Source: Aquabacterium sp. NJ1
Lineage (GTDB): Bacteria > Pseudomonadota > Gammaproteobacteria > Burkholderiales > Burkholderiaceae_C
Direction of reading: 5' to 3'
Assembly: GCF_000768065.1 (NCBI RefSeq)
Contig: NZ_JRKM01000001.1
Span: forward strand, 1,302,001-1,366,000
DNA length: 64,000 nucleotides
Under the pieces are notes generated by a model that saw only the letters and a list, made by a program, of their open reading frames with translations, ran no database searches and was not told the origin of the DNA. Position numbers and translations under genes: made by a program. Shown in pieces: positions 28,001 to 36,121 of this stretch (position 1 is the stretch's first letter; each line of letters opens with the position of its first letter).

Positions 28001-31000
28001 CACCGATTTGCTGGTGAGCGGCTTGGGTAACGATTCGTTGACCGGAGGGGCAGATGCTGACATTTTCCTAATTGACGGCAATGTAGCCAGTACAACAACA
28101 ATTCGAGACTTCAATACTGCACAAGACACGCTGCGTATCAAAACCAAAGCGCCGCTCGCATGGTCAGCCATGCAGCAGGTGGTTGAGAACGGCAAGCTCA
28201 CAATCACGGCGGGGCAAGCGCGAGTAATCCTGGAGGGCATGACAACTCAACTAACGCCCCGACAACTGATAGGCATGGCCGATGGAGATGCCTTACTCTT
28301 AACTGCGTCAGGTCAGTACGCACAAGGCAATGACATCTCTGTGCAACCGATTGGGGAAGCGTTGTTTGTTCCCGAGTCAAGAAGCTGGCTAACAGATACG
28401 ACCAATCCCAGTCAATTTGCAGGGGAGACACTCACATACTTGGGTAGTGGGGTATATCGGGTCGAGCACGTTACGCCCCAGCGCTACGACCTTGTCAATT
28501 TACATTGGGCATCCGGAACAGATGGTGCAGATAATCTGATCGCGGGTGAGCCCATTCCACGAGCACCGGAGCATATAAGCCAGGAAACATGGACTCAAGC
28601 CGTCTTGCGCATGGGGGCACCCGTCTATTCTGGTTATGGAGGTGACGATCAACTCACCGGCAGTGAACGAGACGAATATCTAGCAGGTGGCGCAGATAAC
28701 GACACGCTGACGGGCTCCAAGGGGAATGATTGTTTGGACGGTGGTTCTGGTGCCGACCAATTCGTTTTCAACGTGGGGGATGGGCAAGACACCATCACCT
28801 CTTCAGCGTCACCCGCTTTAGATGCGTCAGACACGCTTGTTTTTCACACAAGCTCCAACACCTTTTCAGCTGTCACGGGCTTCCAGAGTAGCAGCAAGGA
28901 CGCGTTCACCGCAACGACACGACTGAACTACGGCGGCGCGACCGACAGTGTGAAATTCGCCAGTACTTTCACGGCAGATCAATTGACGATCGGTGGCGGT
29001 ATTGCCTTGTTCAACGCTCAATTTGACTCGGGCACACCAGTCATAGCCAAATTGGATGGCAAGACGACGACCAATGACGCGGATGTCATTGAGCAGTCAA
29101 TGTACGGATCCAAGGCTATCAACGCACTTGCTGGCGATGACCTCATCTTCGCACTCAAGAACAACACTTTGAACATTGACGGCGGTAGCGGCGATGACAC
29201 GATCTATGCGCTTGAGGGTAGCAACACGCTGCAAGGCAACGACGGCAACGACCGGATCGAAGTAACGGCCTCTGCACCCCTGGTAAACCGAGATACTTTG
29301 ATCGGGGGCAAGGGCAACGACACCTTGAAAGCCGGGAACTCAGGCGCCACGATGTATGGGGATTACAGCGACGCCACTGCGGCAGACTCCACTTCGAACT
29401 ACAACGACACGCTCGAAGGAGGTGCTGGTGCAGACATCATGTACGGCGGATACGGCAAGGATCTGTTGAAGGGAGGCCTCGGCGCAGACAAGTTGTCAGG
29501 CGACAGCGGCGATGACATCTTGAATGGAGACCAAGGCAACGATACCTTGTGGGGTGGTGACGATAACGATGTGCTCTCGGGCGGCGATGACAACGATGAA
29601 TTGCACGGGGGCCTAGGCGAAGACAATCTCGTCGGCGGATTGGGGGCAGACCTCCTGTATGGCGATGACGGAAACGATGTATTGATAGGAGGCGATGGCG
29701 ACGATGTACTTGACGGGGGGATTGGCAATGACTATTTCGACTCCGGATCGGGCAACGACACCATCAATGTCAATCTAAGCTCCGGTAACGACACCGTCGA
29801 CAGCGCGACGGGGGTTGACGTTGTTCGGATCAATGGTATCAGCTCCACGAATACCCTGGGATTGACATTACTGGAAAATAGCGGAAGCGCGAAACTGACA
29901 TGGGGCACCAATAACTCGCTGACCTACACCCAATATAATCTCGACACTCAAATCTGGCTGGACGGGGACGTCAAAACGACGCTACGTAATGTTTTTAATG
30001 AAAAGAAACTATATCCCGATGAAACCTTCCGGTATCTGAGCCAATACGACCTACAGTTAAGTGGGGATCCAAAGGTGGCGGGAACACTCATTGGTGACGC
30101 TGATGCTGACCAGCTCTACGGCGGGCCAAAAGGCACCGCCGTGGAAAATCCAGCTGACAATGGGATCCGTTATGGTAGCAACGATGCCGCGTATTGGTAT
30201 GTAGTCGCCGGCGCAGGTAACGACACCCTGTCAGGAGGGAAATCCGGCGCGATTCTTGATGGCGGCGGAGGCGACGACAGTATTCGCATATCAAATGGAA
30301 CGCTCGTCGTGCGGGATACGTTCCATGGTGGAACAGACACCCTGTACATGCCAGAAGGCATGACACCCGAAACCCTTCGATTTTTCAGAATAGCCAATCC
30401 CCTGCAAGCAAAGTCTAGCTACGCGGATCTATTTGGCGTATCATCGCCAACGTCAATTGAGCAGTTGATTCCGGGCTCGACAACTCTGGGCTCCCTTATG
30501 ACTTTACCAGAAGGGAATTCCTGGAACAGCACGCGCTATTTGCCTGGGTTCTCAAACTTTCCGCATTATGACACCTTGAGAATACAGTCATTAGACGGAA
30601 AGTACACAATTGATATTGCGGGCTATTTCGATTCCGACTCCTGGAAAAACAACATTTCAAACATGGTTTTCCCCACTGTTTTTGATGAAAAAGGGAATTC
30701 CAAGGCCTATTCAATATCTGACTTCACCAACAAGATTCAGGACGGTCGGTATTCGTTAACACCAACCACCGGCAAATCAAGCGGATACATCACAATTGAA
30801 AACCCCTATGATGGAAGTTCTTTGTACGACTACCCCATTTCTCAGGGTAAAGCAATAATTGGCGGCGAATCAGGCACCAAGCTGTATGGGAGCTATAAAG
30901 TTCTGCAAACCTCACCCGACTGGGAAACCATTTACTCGAGTGCAACCATAGGATATTTGGATTATCAAAAATACAAGTCGGCTGCACTCGCGCGTGACGG

Positions 31001-34000
31001 TGACTTCCTTTGGACGGAAGACTCTAACGGACATGTCACAGGGAGCGGCGCCGCGATCATGCCAGGCCTGAAAGACAACCCATACCTACCTGGCATTCAA
31101 TCATTCACTGTGAACGCAATTGCTGCGCCTGACTACATATTGGGATTCGAAGGGAATGATACCATTGTGGCAGGCGGAACCTATGTCGAGCAACACACGT
31201 CGACTTCACAACAATTTACGAGAAATCCTCACACTGATGCAAGCTCGCTGGGCGATATCGTGAATGGAGGCGGAGGTGATGACACATATATATTCCACAA
31301 AGGAGATGGCAATCTTCACATTATTGCTCTTGACGAGGAAAATGCAGGCGCAGAAGGCCTTGATACCTTGGATCTGAGTGACTACCAAAGTTCAGATGTT
31401 AAGTGGGGACCATCTTTTTATGAAGACGGAGCAGGGGATATATCTTTAAGTGATGGTTCTGAAATATCGATTGATACTGGACGCAATGGGCTGCTTCAGG
31501 TTGACACCATTATTTTTTCAGATACCACCATTGACGTCCGCTCGCTCATCAACTCCGACTATGTCTATACGTCTGCGGAGGGTCGCCCCTATCGCAATAC
31601 GCTTGTCGACTACGCCACAGCTCGAACGCAGAAATCTGTGGACGATCGGTATTGGTCACTCCTGGGCGCCGTGCCCGCCTCTTCGCTGATGACGGGTACG
31701 CCCAAGAGCGACGTGATACGTGTTCAGAACAACAGTGTGGCGGCCGGTAACGAGGGCATGGACGACTACCTGATTGACATGAACGCCACGGATTTCGCGG
31801 TCGTGATGATGGACAAGGGTGACAGCGTGGACTTCATGACCTCAGTCAATCTTGCCGATTACCGCAAGAAGACCCTCGCCGCCTCTCAATTTGTTGGCGG
31901 GAACACAGTAGATGCCACGTATTTGAACAAAACAGAAGCTCAATGGATTGATGCTGGCATGCTTCCTCTAAGCAACCCCAGCTTCGCTCAGACCGGGGTT
32001 GCACACCTTAGATCGACTTCAAAGGTGACGCTGCAGTATGGCAAGTTGGCCTCCAAGGGTGGCGTACCTGCATCAACCATGCTTTCCCTTTCGGATTGGC
32101 AACCATTGGACGGCAGCTTCGATGATGTCAGTGATGCCCTGATCACTTGGCAGACGACGGTAAATGCGGAGGTAAAGAACCACTACGTTGTTCTTGCAGG
32201 CGTATTGGATTCGACGGGCCATTCTGTCACTCGCTCAACGCTCAATATCGCTAAAACAAGCAGATTGCTTGGCCAGGGTAATGACTATGACGCGGGCGGT
32301 GGCGTGGTCTATGGCTTGGCGGGTGATGACACTGTGGACGCTTATGCAAATGACAGCTTTCAAGACGGCGAGTACATTGGCAGTAACGATGACATATATG
32401 GCGGCAGTGGGAACGATTCGCTAGACGGAGGAGCAGGACGAGACTCCTTATTTGGTGGGGTGGACAATGACACCCTGATTGGGGGTTTGGGGGAAGACTA
32501 CCTTGATGGGGGAGTTGGTGCAGACAGGCTAATTGGAGGGGTGGGTAACGACATCTATATCGTCGACGGCAATGACACTGTAATCGAGGGTGTTGACAAG
32601 GAGGACCTCCACAGAGGGATATGGTCATCTTCCAATATAAATGGGCCTTCGCCCAACTTGGCGCAATATGCCAAGCTCGATTCCGGGATACTTTTCGTCG
32701 CGCCATCCAAACTGCAATTTGCGATTGACCAATTCGGCGCCATCGAAACAATCTCTGCCTTGGACGATCCGGCTACCGCGGCCTCTTTCGAAGCAAAGCA
32801 GGCTCATATCGCCGGAAAGATCTACACGCACTACTGGATGACCGAAGTCTATAGATCAGAAGCGAATCCATACAACAACCCAGCTTGGGAACTTGTCGCA
32901 GCAACGCCTTCTGAATATAGATATAAATCCATAGCCATTCAAGCAGAGGAACTGCATTTCTACTTCGCCGACTGTGGCACCGCCGATGAAATACGGGGCG
33001 ATGTGGACATCGACTTGCGTGATACCCGCTACGCAAATGTCGAGAACGTTACTGCCCTAGGTAACACAAGCCATTATCTCACAGGCAACTCGGGCGCCAA
33101 CATGCTTAGCAGTAACGGAGCTGGCTGCACCTTGGAGGGGTTGGGGGGCGACGATATCTATACTGTTTTCAGCAATCTGGATCAAATAGTTGAAACCGAC
33201 GATGGCGGACACGATGCCGTCTATACGTTAGCGGATATTGACAGATTGGCGAACAACGTTGAAGACATCTACTCAAAAGGACATGGCTTGACCCTTCACG
33301 GCAACGCCATGACCAATCATATTGTTGGCGATGATCAAGACAACCTCATTGATGGCGACGCTGGCGCTGACTTGCTTGAAGGTGGAATGGGCAACGACAG
33401 CTATGTAGTTTCCTCTCTTGAGGACGTCATCATCGAAAAAGTCAGTGGAGGAAGCAAAGACACCGTGTGGGTGATGGACAAATATGTTCTAGGTGATATC
33501 CAGTCCTACGACATCGAGTACATGCGTGCCTATTCAACTAACGGTGTGTCAATGCAGGGGAACAGTTTGTCCAAACAAGTCTTGGTGGGCGGCGTTGGAG
33601 AGGACACCCTCAACGGCGGCGGCGGAACAGGTGACAGCCTGTACGGCGGCCTGGGCAACGATGTGTACGTGATCAACAGCACCAGCGACGTGATCGTGGA
33701 AGACGCTGGCGGCGGAACTGACACAGCTCAGATTGCCTACAACAATGCTGGCACAACAGCTACCGTGTTGAGTGCTGGCTTGGGCGGACTGCAAGGCATC
33801 GAAAACATAGAGATGCTAGGTACTGGCCTGTTCTCGCTCTCAGGGGATGCCAACGCTAACCGACTGGTTGGCAATGCCTATTCGAACACACTCACAGGTG
33901 GCGCCGGCAAAGACACGCTGATTGGCGGCGAGGGTGACGATACCTACGTCGTGGGCATGAAAGTTGGGGACAATGTCGCCAGCCCGGATATCGACATCGT

Positions 34001-36086
34001 GCAGGATCGTGGTTCCTCTACAAACGACACACTGGTGCTTGGCATCGCAGGTGCCAGTACGTCGGGCGATGGACTTAACGACTACTCCAACAACCTCAAA
34101 CTGACTCGCCGCCTGGGCACGCAAGGCGACAGCCTACAGCTTGACAGCTACAGCATTTGGGCCGCCGACCAAGACAACACCACCAACTACGAGGGCGTGT
34201 TACTGGCCCAGTATTTTGAAGGTGCCGCTTACAAGGTGGAAAACATCCAGTTTGCGGATAGCTTGACCCAAAAGACCGCCAATCTGATCTCGCAGAAGGG
34301 CTATGACTTCTATGGCACAAATGGCGACGATGTCATGGACGGCTCGGTTGATACGGGATCGCGGACCCTGTTTGCGGGCAGCGGTAATGACCGAATGATT
34401 GGCAGTATCGGTAGCAACACGCTGTATGGCGATGCGGGCAATGACACTCTCGATGGCGACAAAGGCCCAGATACCCTTTATGGTGGTTCAGGCTCGGATA
34501 CTTTTGTGTTTGGCGTGGGCTACGGGATCGATGAGGTATACGACATACCCTCTGACATCAGCACCATATCACTCGAGGGTGTGAATTCCAAAGACACCTC
34601 CGTGATCTTCGAACGCGTGGCCACAACCACTTATTCCAGCCTTGACCCTGCCTACACCAACGACCAAGATTTGATAGTTCGCTTCTCGGGCAATGCCAGC
34701 GACAAACTAAGATTCATGAATTGGTGGAGTGGCAGCGCCAGCGATGATGGGAACCGCTTTGTTCGATTCAATGATGGCACGGTGCTCAACCTCACACAGA
34801 TAGAGGCTCGTGTGAGCGCCACGAAATTCACCACGGGTGATGACACCTGCTATTCAGGCAGCAACGCTGACAGTCTGGCTGGCCTGACTGGAAATGATGA
34901 AATCCACGGGGGCAAAGGAAACGACACCCTGCACGGCAATGATGGTGCCGATCGACTGTACGGCGATGAAGGCGATGACCAACTCTTCGGCGACGCTGGA
35001 AGCGATGTATTAGACGGTGGTGCCGGAGCGGATCGACTCGATGGCGGCGCAGGCTTCAACACCTTCTATGTAGATAACGCTGGTGACACCGTATTAGGCG
35101 GGGGGCAAATCTTTAGCATTGCAGATTTCTATTCGCTTGGCGAGGGCACCACTGCGACTTTGTATTTACAGGAAGGTGCCAATCGCAATGCTGCCGGAAA
35201 CAGCCAAAACAACACGCTGAATGGCAATGCGCAGAGCAACCTGTTGCAAGGCGCAGGAGGCGCGGACTATCTTCTGACTGGCAACGGGGGTCTGGATGTA
35301 TTGCAAGGCGGCGAAGGCGACGATTTCCTGAGCGGTTATGCATCACCAGACAACGGCGTCTACGATGGCGGAGATGGCAACGATCAGCTTTTTGGGAATC
35401 GGGGCAATAACCTCTTTGTCGGCGGGAAAGGCAACGACAGGATCTACGCAGGCACGTATGAAACCGGGTATGTGGACGAAAACGGTGAGTCAGTACCAGA
35501 ACGGTATGGGGCAACTGGCAATGACATCGTGCTTTTCAACAAGGGCGATGGCATGGACACCCTCTATGCGGGTGATGGCGCCAAGCTGACACTGAGCTTG
35601 GGAGGCGGTATAGACTACAGTGTATTGACACTCAGCCAGTCTGGTAACGACTTGATCCTAGGCACCGGTATCAGTGAGGGCATCACATTGCATGACTGGT
35701 ATGGCTCAGACAGCCACAAGAGCGTTCTGAATGTGCAGTTGATTGCCGAAGCGATGGCGGGCTTCAACGCCAACGGTACAGATCAACTGCGCAACCACAA
35801 GTTCGAACAATTTGCCTTTGATGGCATCGTCAATGCATTTGACGCGCAAGATAAGAAAAGCAGTTGGCACGTACCAGAAGAATACCTACCTCACCTTGCA
35901 GGAGGTAGTCCTAGCAGCAATACAGCCGCGTTTGGAGGGGATTTGGCCTATCAATATGGCATGTTCGGCACGATGACGGGCTTGTCCTTATCGGGAACCC
36001 AATCTCTGATCAGTCAACGTGAGTTCGGCACGGGTACGCAGACGATCAACACCGTTGGAGGAAGTGGCATCACGCTGGGTTTGTGA
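22023..36086 (+). CDS. Giant RTX protein with embedded subtilisin (S8) and P domains, type I secretion cargo
   Basis: The protein has 4,687 residues from the GTG start. Visible parts in order: a lipase-like region (about 10-150) in which GHSLGG is replaced by GQGQVG (115-120); a LysM-like motif (about 420-483); EF-hand-like Ca loops (LDVDGNGRIDNGSE, DRNQDGYASQQE; about 845-946); RTX block (1033-1219); cadherin-like module (about 1283-1366); S8 peptidase domain (about 1405-1700) with Asp1438 (VLVLDPPG), His1474 (SKHATLVAG), oxyanion Asn1577 (FAAGND) and Ser1660 (GTSLAAP); P domain (about 1770-1878); then repeated RTX blocks to about 4525. The end resembles the haemolysin-type calcium-binding-related C terminus (LHDWYGSD, FGGDLAYQYG). 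RTX repeats fold on binding extracellular calcium. It is probably exported by the HlyB/HlyD pair. Codon use and GC differ from the neighbours. Adhesin, protease or both are possible. Confidence 0.9.
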   Translation: MAASVKELTNLIKSEIPAGYVEVPTDKLQNIEGLSDPRIEYRAYYNAQTHNVILTGTGLPQPVGSTSDASIFYTDARNADGSFVNKTPVAAAQTELVAQYLITKEYPDATITFFGQGQVGLAVSIASYDLRANEQTRSRVEGTLTYNSWTGPWTTNKQPDEDVLDLRPGSKLFNDDIFWPNNWSLGGTQANLDTSTWADGSRLLVKPVVGKLYDAFSDGVSWVVSTLTKNPTAVSIADKVLEVSKDSVVDFVTGPATAWVDATSATSSLAWLPDNLPVSIAAKVLSGKMSIGQWNVQQGRSANGYALNTTNFAATGPKYDTSVGTSEQAGTQITTFKDPATGAIMEAHVLGKMVNGQFEAAPDQVYVSGVTTDGKVVIPGLTDSRTDYANAIGSGQGVINPPPMIPSTPRNSSQFVTQADTHSVIVGAGGTLSDVWVSQKDSVNGFKNEDDFYVAVLQANSDIRNKNIVSAGQRLYLPQKMNDGSITYNFANGASINQSASSGEYYMVVPRTDGVGGQLVYSRTQVDVTADGTPIYEIKQIGTTGHGVQDISYTGRQIGQSGDIEIQGLTERIDTNNDGSIDLNLTRDRQTDTKFVTGIFGADGENLLNGKPLFGSSTSATNPTIFDLSTDPTNLKPAESEALGRSTGGQGLLGSGAGYQFGMASDFVNKNGLGFTGSSAMATGQIRAGNLNKSDVSAQLNAARQEWFNEAHADPQVLPQGTGNTSSATPAPQGLVMPSGSALSTLNTIDEKGNVVSQYTGNYVKNSNGLVTGFYTADGQYYIQLKGGVTGPNGRTQWSGWNTVKLKDAATSLNQQDSAQDIAYTDPLALDSGNDGILFGAAPVNFDLNADGVSEKLTWTAPTDPVLVLDVDGNGRIDNGSELLDLSDSGKPSNLASLDTSAQGGNNDKKLTNADGAFAKLRIWTDRNQDGYASQQEMQSLTDAGIVSIDLDLSHRKTDVKGNLGVEATYADNSKRTLWDVPFGSTSGDVVASSTHYSDGIDKISASGQTALRALTDAGSSITLQGSGATQAIGGYGNDTLIGTMADDWLIGGQGADKFQGGAGKDLLIIDAEDRMADIDGGSDIDTVLVADDRGVLLNLAQINTEVVYGGYGNDVFIGGGADNYFIDGAAGDDLIIGGIADDVLSGADGKDVIQGGKGDDLIRGGRDADQLYGGDGNDVLDGGQGDDTVNGEAGNDVIIASGGRDTVDGGDGTDLIELQGQLEDYKFEKAGANSWRITDTRNVDGSLVVTGQVSDRDGIQEISNVERFSFKCGGLTTVMDLGQASPLPINDRVSDLVIGRSMLGINASSLLANDLDFQNTGTPQLSITWVGDAVGGSVALTDDRIVFMPTIGYTGPLEFSYTIQDRESAPHAAPIVNLINDPSQQGIMKARVVLVPAGSDAPTDPGYSAQWYLGAVDAPAVWKSGYTGKGVNVLVLDPPGTYSVGPEVADLNNPDLMPNRAATFQDTTAHSKHATLVAGVIAAARNGEGSVGVAYDAKLDSISLPSGSIATLGSTLARMRDYDVVNNSWGYDEAWNTVGASPQYAQQKEALADAIEEAATSGRRGLGTVMVFAAGNDRDKGYDSGLSILTANSQTINVGAINRVTDIGTGDAVSRPFSQRGANILVSAPGSSILTTSTVLRTSDGNATGSPTEESQGTSLAAPIVSGVVALMLQANPKLTYRDVQTILALTAKKEFGAGAVNGTSWIYNHTDDWNGSGLHFNADFGFGMVDADAAVRMSESWVTEQNHFASTYTLANAIGEALPDQGTRTLTFTVDEKIGIEQVILDLKLDHERWSDLVVTLKSPQGTTSTLLDRNGYQAGKVFASNPAGELHFDQALMSTHFRGENAKGIWTLTIQDAAAGGQGSGSIVAGLNLVGTDASDWKRYTLTDEYTGNWSLAPTTTQQSELNASAMSSGVKLDASGGSSIVNGKALSIGTGLDRLVGGLGNDKLIGAMGNETLIGGAGDDSLVGGAGADELQGGAGNDVIDGGAGTDLLVSGLGNDSLTGGADADIFLIDGNVASTTTIRDFNTAQDTLRIKTKAPLAWSAMQQVVENGKLTITAGQARVILEGMTTQLTPRQLIGMADGDALLLTASGQYAQGNDISVQPIGEALFVPESRSWLTDTTNPSQFAGETLTYLGSGVYRVEHVTPQRYDLVNLHWASGTDGADNLIAGEPIPRAPEHISQETWTQAVLRMGAPVYSGYGGDDQLTGSERDEYLAGGADNDTLTGSKGNDCLDGGSGADQFVFNVGDGQDTITSSASPALDASDTLVFHTSSNTFSAVTGFQSSSKDAFTATTRLNYGGATDSVKFASTFTADQLTIGGGIALFNAQFDSGTPVIAKLDGKTTTNDADVIEQSMYGSKAINALAGDDLIFALKNNTLNIDGGSGDDTIYALEGSNTLQGNDGNDRIEVTASAPLVNRDTLIGGKGNDTLKAGNSGATMYGDYSDATAADSTSNYNDTLEGGAGADIMYGGYGKDLLKGGLGADKLSGDSGDDILNGDQGNDTLWGGDDNDVLSGGDDNDELHGGLGEDNLVGGLGADLLYGDDGNDVLIGGDGDDVLDGGIGNDYFDSGSGNDTINVNLSSGNDTVDSATGVDVVRINGISSTNTLGLTLLENSGSAKLTWGTNNSLTYTQYNLDTQIWLDGDVKTTLRNVFNEKKLYPDETFRYLSQYDLQLSGDPKVAGTLIGDADADQLYGGPKGTAVENPADNGIRYGSNDAAYWYVVAGAGNDTLSGGKSGAILDGGGGDDSIRISNGTLVVRDTFHGGTDTLYMPEGMTPETLRFFRIANPLQAKSSYADLFGVSSPTSIEQLIPGSTTLGSLMTLPEGNSWNSTRYLPGFSNFPHYDTLRIQSLDGKYTIDIAGYFDSDSWKNNISNMVFPTVFDEKGNSKAYSISDFTNKIQDGRYSLTPTTGKSSGYITIENPYDGSSLYDYPISQGKAIIGGESGTKLYGSYKVLQTSPDWETIYSSATIGYLDYQKYKSAALARDGDFLWTEDSNGHVTGSGAAIMPGLKDNPYLPGIQSFTVNAIAAPDYILGFEGNDTIVAGGTYVEQHTSTSQQFTRNPHTDASSLGDIVNGGGGDDTYIFHKGDGNLHIIALDEENAGAEGLDTLDLSDYQSSDVKWGPSFYEDGAGDISLSDGSEISIDTGRNGLLQVDTIIFSDTTIDVRSLINSDYVYTSAEGRPYRNTLVDYATARTQKSVDDRYWSLLGAVPASSLMTGTPKSDVIRVQNNSVAAGNEGMDDYLIDMNATDFAVVMMDKGDSVDFMTSVNLADYRKKTLAASQFVGGNTVDATYLNKTEAQWIDAGMLPLSNPSFAQTGVAHLRSTSKVTLQYGKLASKGGVPASTMLSLSDWQPLDGSFDDVSDALITWQTTVNAEVKNHYVVLAGVLDSTGHSVTRSTLNIAKTSRLLGQGNDYDAGGGVVYGLAGDDTVDAYANDSFQDGEYIGSNDDIYGGSGNDSLDGGAGRDSLFGGVDNDTLIGGLGEDYLDGGVGADRLIGGVGNDIYIVDGNDTVIEGVDKEDLHRGIWSSSNINGPSPNLAQYAKLDSGILFVAPSKLQFAIDQFGAIETISALDDPATAASFEAKQAHIAGKIYTHYWMTEVYRSEANPYNNPAWELVAATPSEYRYKSIAIQAEELHFYFADCGTADEIRGDVDIDLRDTRYANVENVTALGNTSHYLTGNSGANMLSSNGAGCTLEGLGGDDIYTVFSNLDQIVETDDGGHDAVYTLADIDRLANNVEDIYSKGHGLTLHGNAMTNHIVGDDQDNLIDGDAGADLLEGGMGNDSYVVSSLEDVIIEKVSGGSKDTVWVMDKYVLGDIQSYDIEYMRAYSTNGVSMQGNSLSKQVLVGGVGEDTLNGGGGTGDSLYGGLGNDVYVINSTSDVIVEDAGGGTDTAQIAYNNAGTTATVLSAGLGGLQGIENIEMLGTGLFSLSGDANANRLVGNAYSNTLTGGAGKDTLIGGEGDDTYVVGMKVGDNVASPDIDIVQDRGSSTNDTLVLGIAGASTSGDGLNDYSNNLKLTRRLGTQGDSLQLDSYSIWAADQDNTTNYEGVLLAQYFEGAAYKVENIQFADSLTQKTANLISQKGYDFYGTNGDDVMDGSVDTGSRTLFAGSGNDRMIGSIGSNTLYGDAGNDTLDGDKGPDTLYGGSGSDTFVFGVGYGIDEVYDIPSDISTISLEGVNSKDTSVIFERVATTTYSSLDPAYTNDQDLIVRFSGNASDKLRFMNWWSGSASDDGNRFVRFNDGTVLNLTQIEARVSATKFTTGDDTCYSGSNADSLAGLTGNDEIHGGKGNDTLHGNDGADRLYGDEGDDQLFGDAGSDVLDGGAGADRLDGGAGFNTFYVDNAGDTVLGGGQIFSIADFYSLGEGTTATLYLQEGANRNAAGNSQNNTLNGNAQSNLLQGAGGADYLLTGNGGLDVLQGGEGDDFLSGYASPDNGVYDGGDGNDQLFGNRGNNLFVGGKGNDRIYAGTYETGYVDENGESVPERYGATGNDIVLFNKGDGMDTLYAGDGAKLTLSLGGGIDYSVLTLSQSGNDLILGTGISEGITLHDWYGSDSHKSVLNVQLIAEAMAGFNANGTDQLRNHKFEQFAFDGIVNAFDAQDKKSSWHVPEEYLPHLAGGSPSSNTAAFGGDLAYQYGMFGTMTGLSLSGTQSLISQREFGTGTQTINTVGGSGITLGL
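25120..25680 (+). repeat. RTX repeat block I (before the S8 domain)
   Basis: Glycine/aspartate nonapeptides such as GGYGNDTLI, GGAGKDLLI, GGKGDDLIR, GGDGNDVLD and GGQGDDTVN occur in series. They are calcium-binding beta-roll repeats typical of type I secreted proteins. Confidence 0.9.
27838..28077 (+). repeat. RTX repeat block II (after the P domain)
   Basis: Consecutive units GGLGNDKLI, GGAGDDSLV, GGAGADELQ, GGAGNDVID and GGADADIFL form a regular beta-roll of about 80 residues directly after the P domain. Confidence 0.9.
28636..28790 (+). repeat. RTX repeat block III
   Basis: A short block with YGGDDQLTG, GGADNDTLT and GGSGADQFV, followed by VGDGQDTI, about 50 residues long. Confidence 0.75.
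29167..29772 (+). repeat. RTX repeat block IV, the longest
   Basis: About 200 residues of nearly uninterrupted repeats, for example GGKGNDTLK, GGAGADIMY, GGLGADKLS, GDQGNDTLW, GGDDNDVLS, GGDGDDVLD and GGIGNDYFD. It is the most regular array in the window. Confidence 0.9.
32281..32590 (+). repeat. RTX repeat block V
   Basis: Repeats GGSGNDSLD, GGAGRDSLF, GGVDNDTLI, GGLGEDYLD, GGVGADRLI and GGVGNDIYI end in VDGNDTVIEG. The block follows a long, AT-rich, repeat-poor stretch. Confidence 0.85.
33331..35600 (+). repeat. RTX repeat blocks in the C-terminal third (interspersed)
   Basis: Separate short arrays occur near 33340, 33600, 33890, 34390, 34890 and 35300-35580 (for example GGAGKDTLI, GDAGNDTLD, GGKGNDTLH, GDAGSDVLD, GGEGDDFLS). 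Beta-rich spacers such as IYVVxxxxDxVxE-type segments lie between them. The pattern is that of long RTX surface proteins. Confidence 0.85.
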
Positions 36087-36121
36087 GTAAGGTTGGGGGG
36101 CACAAGACACCCACCAATGGG

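Noticed and set aside
25120..35600. Regular repeats that could be mistaken for a CRISPR array or tandem DNA repeats
   Set aside because: They are in frame, vary in DNA sequence and encode glycine/aspartate RTX nonapeptides.
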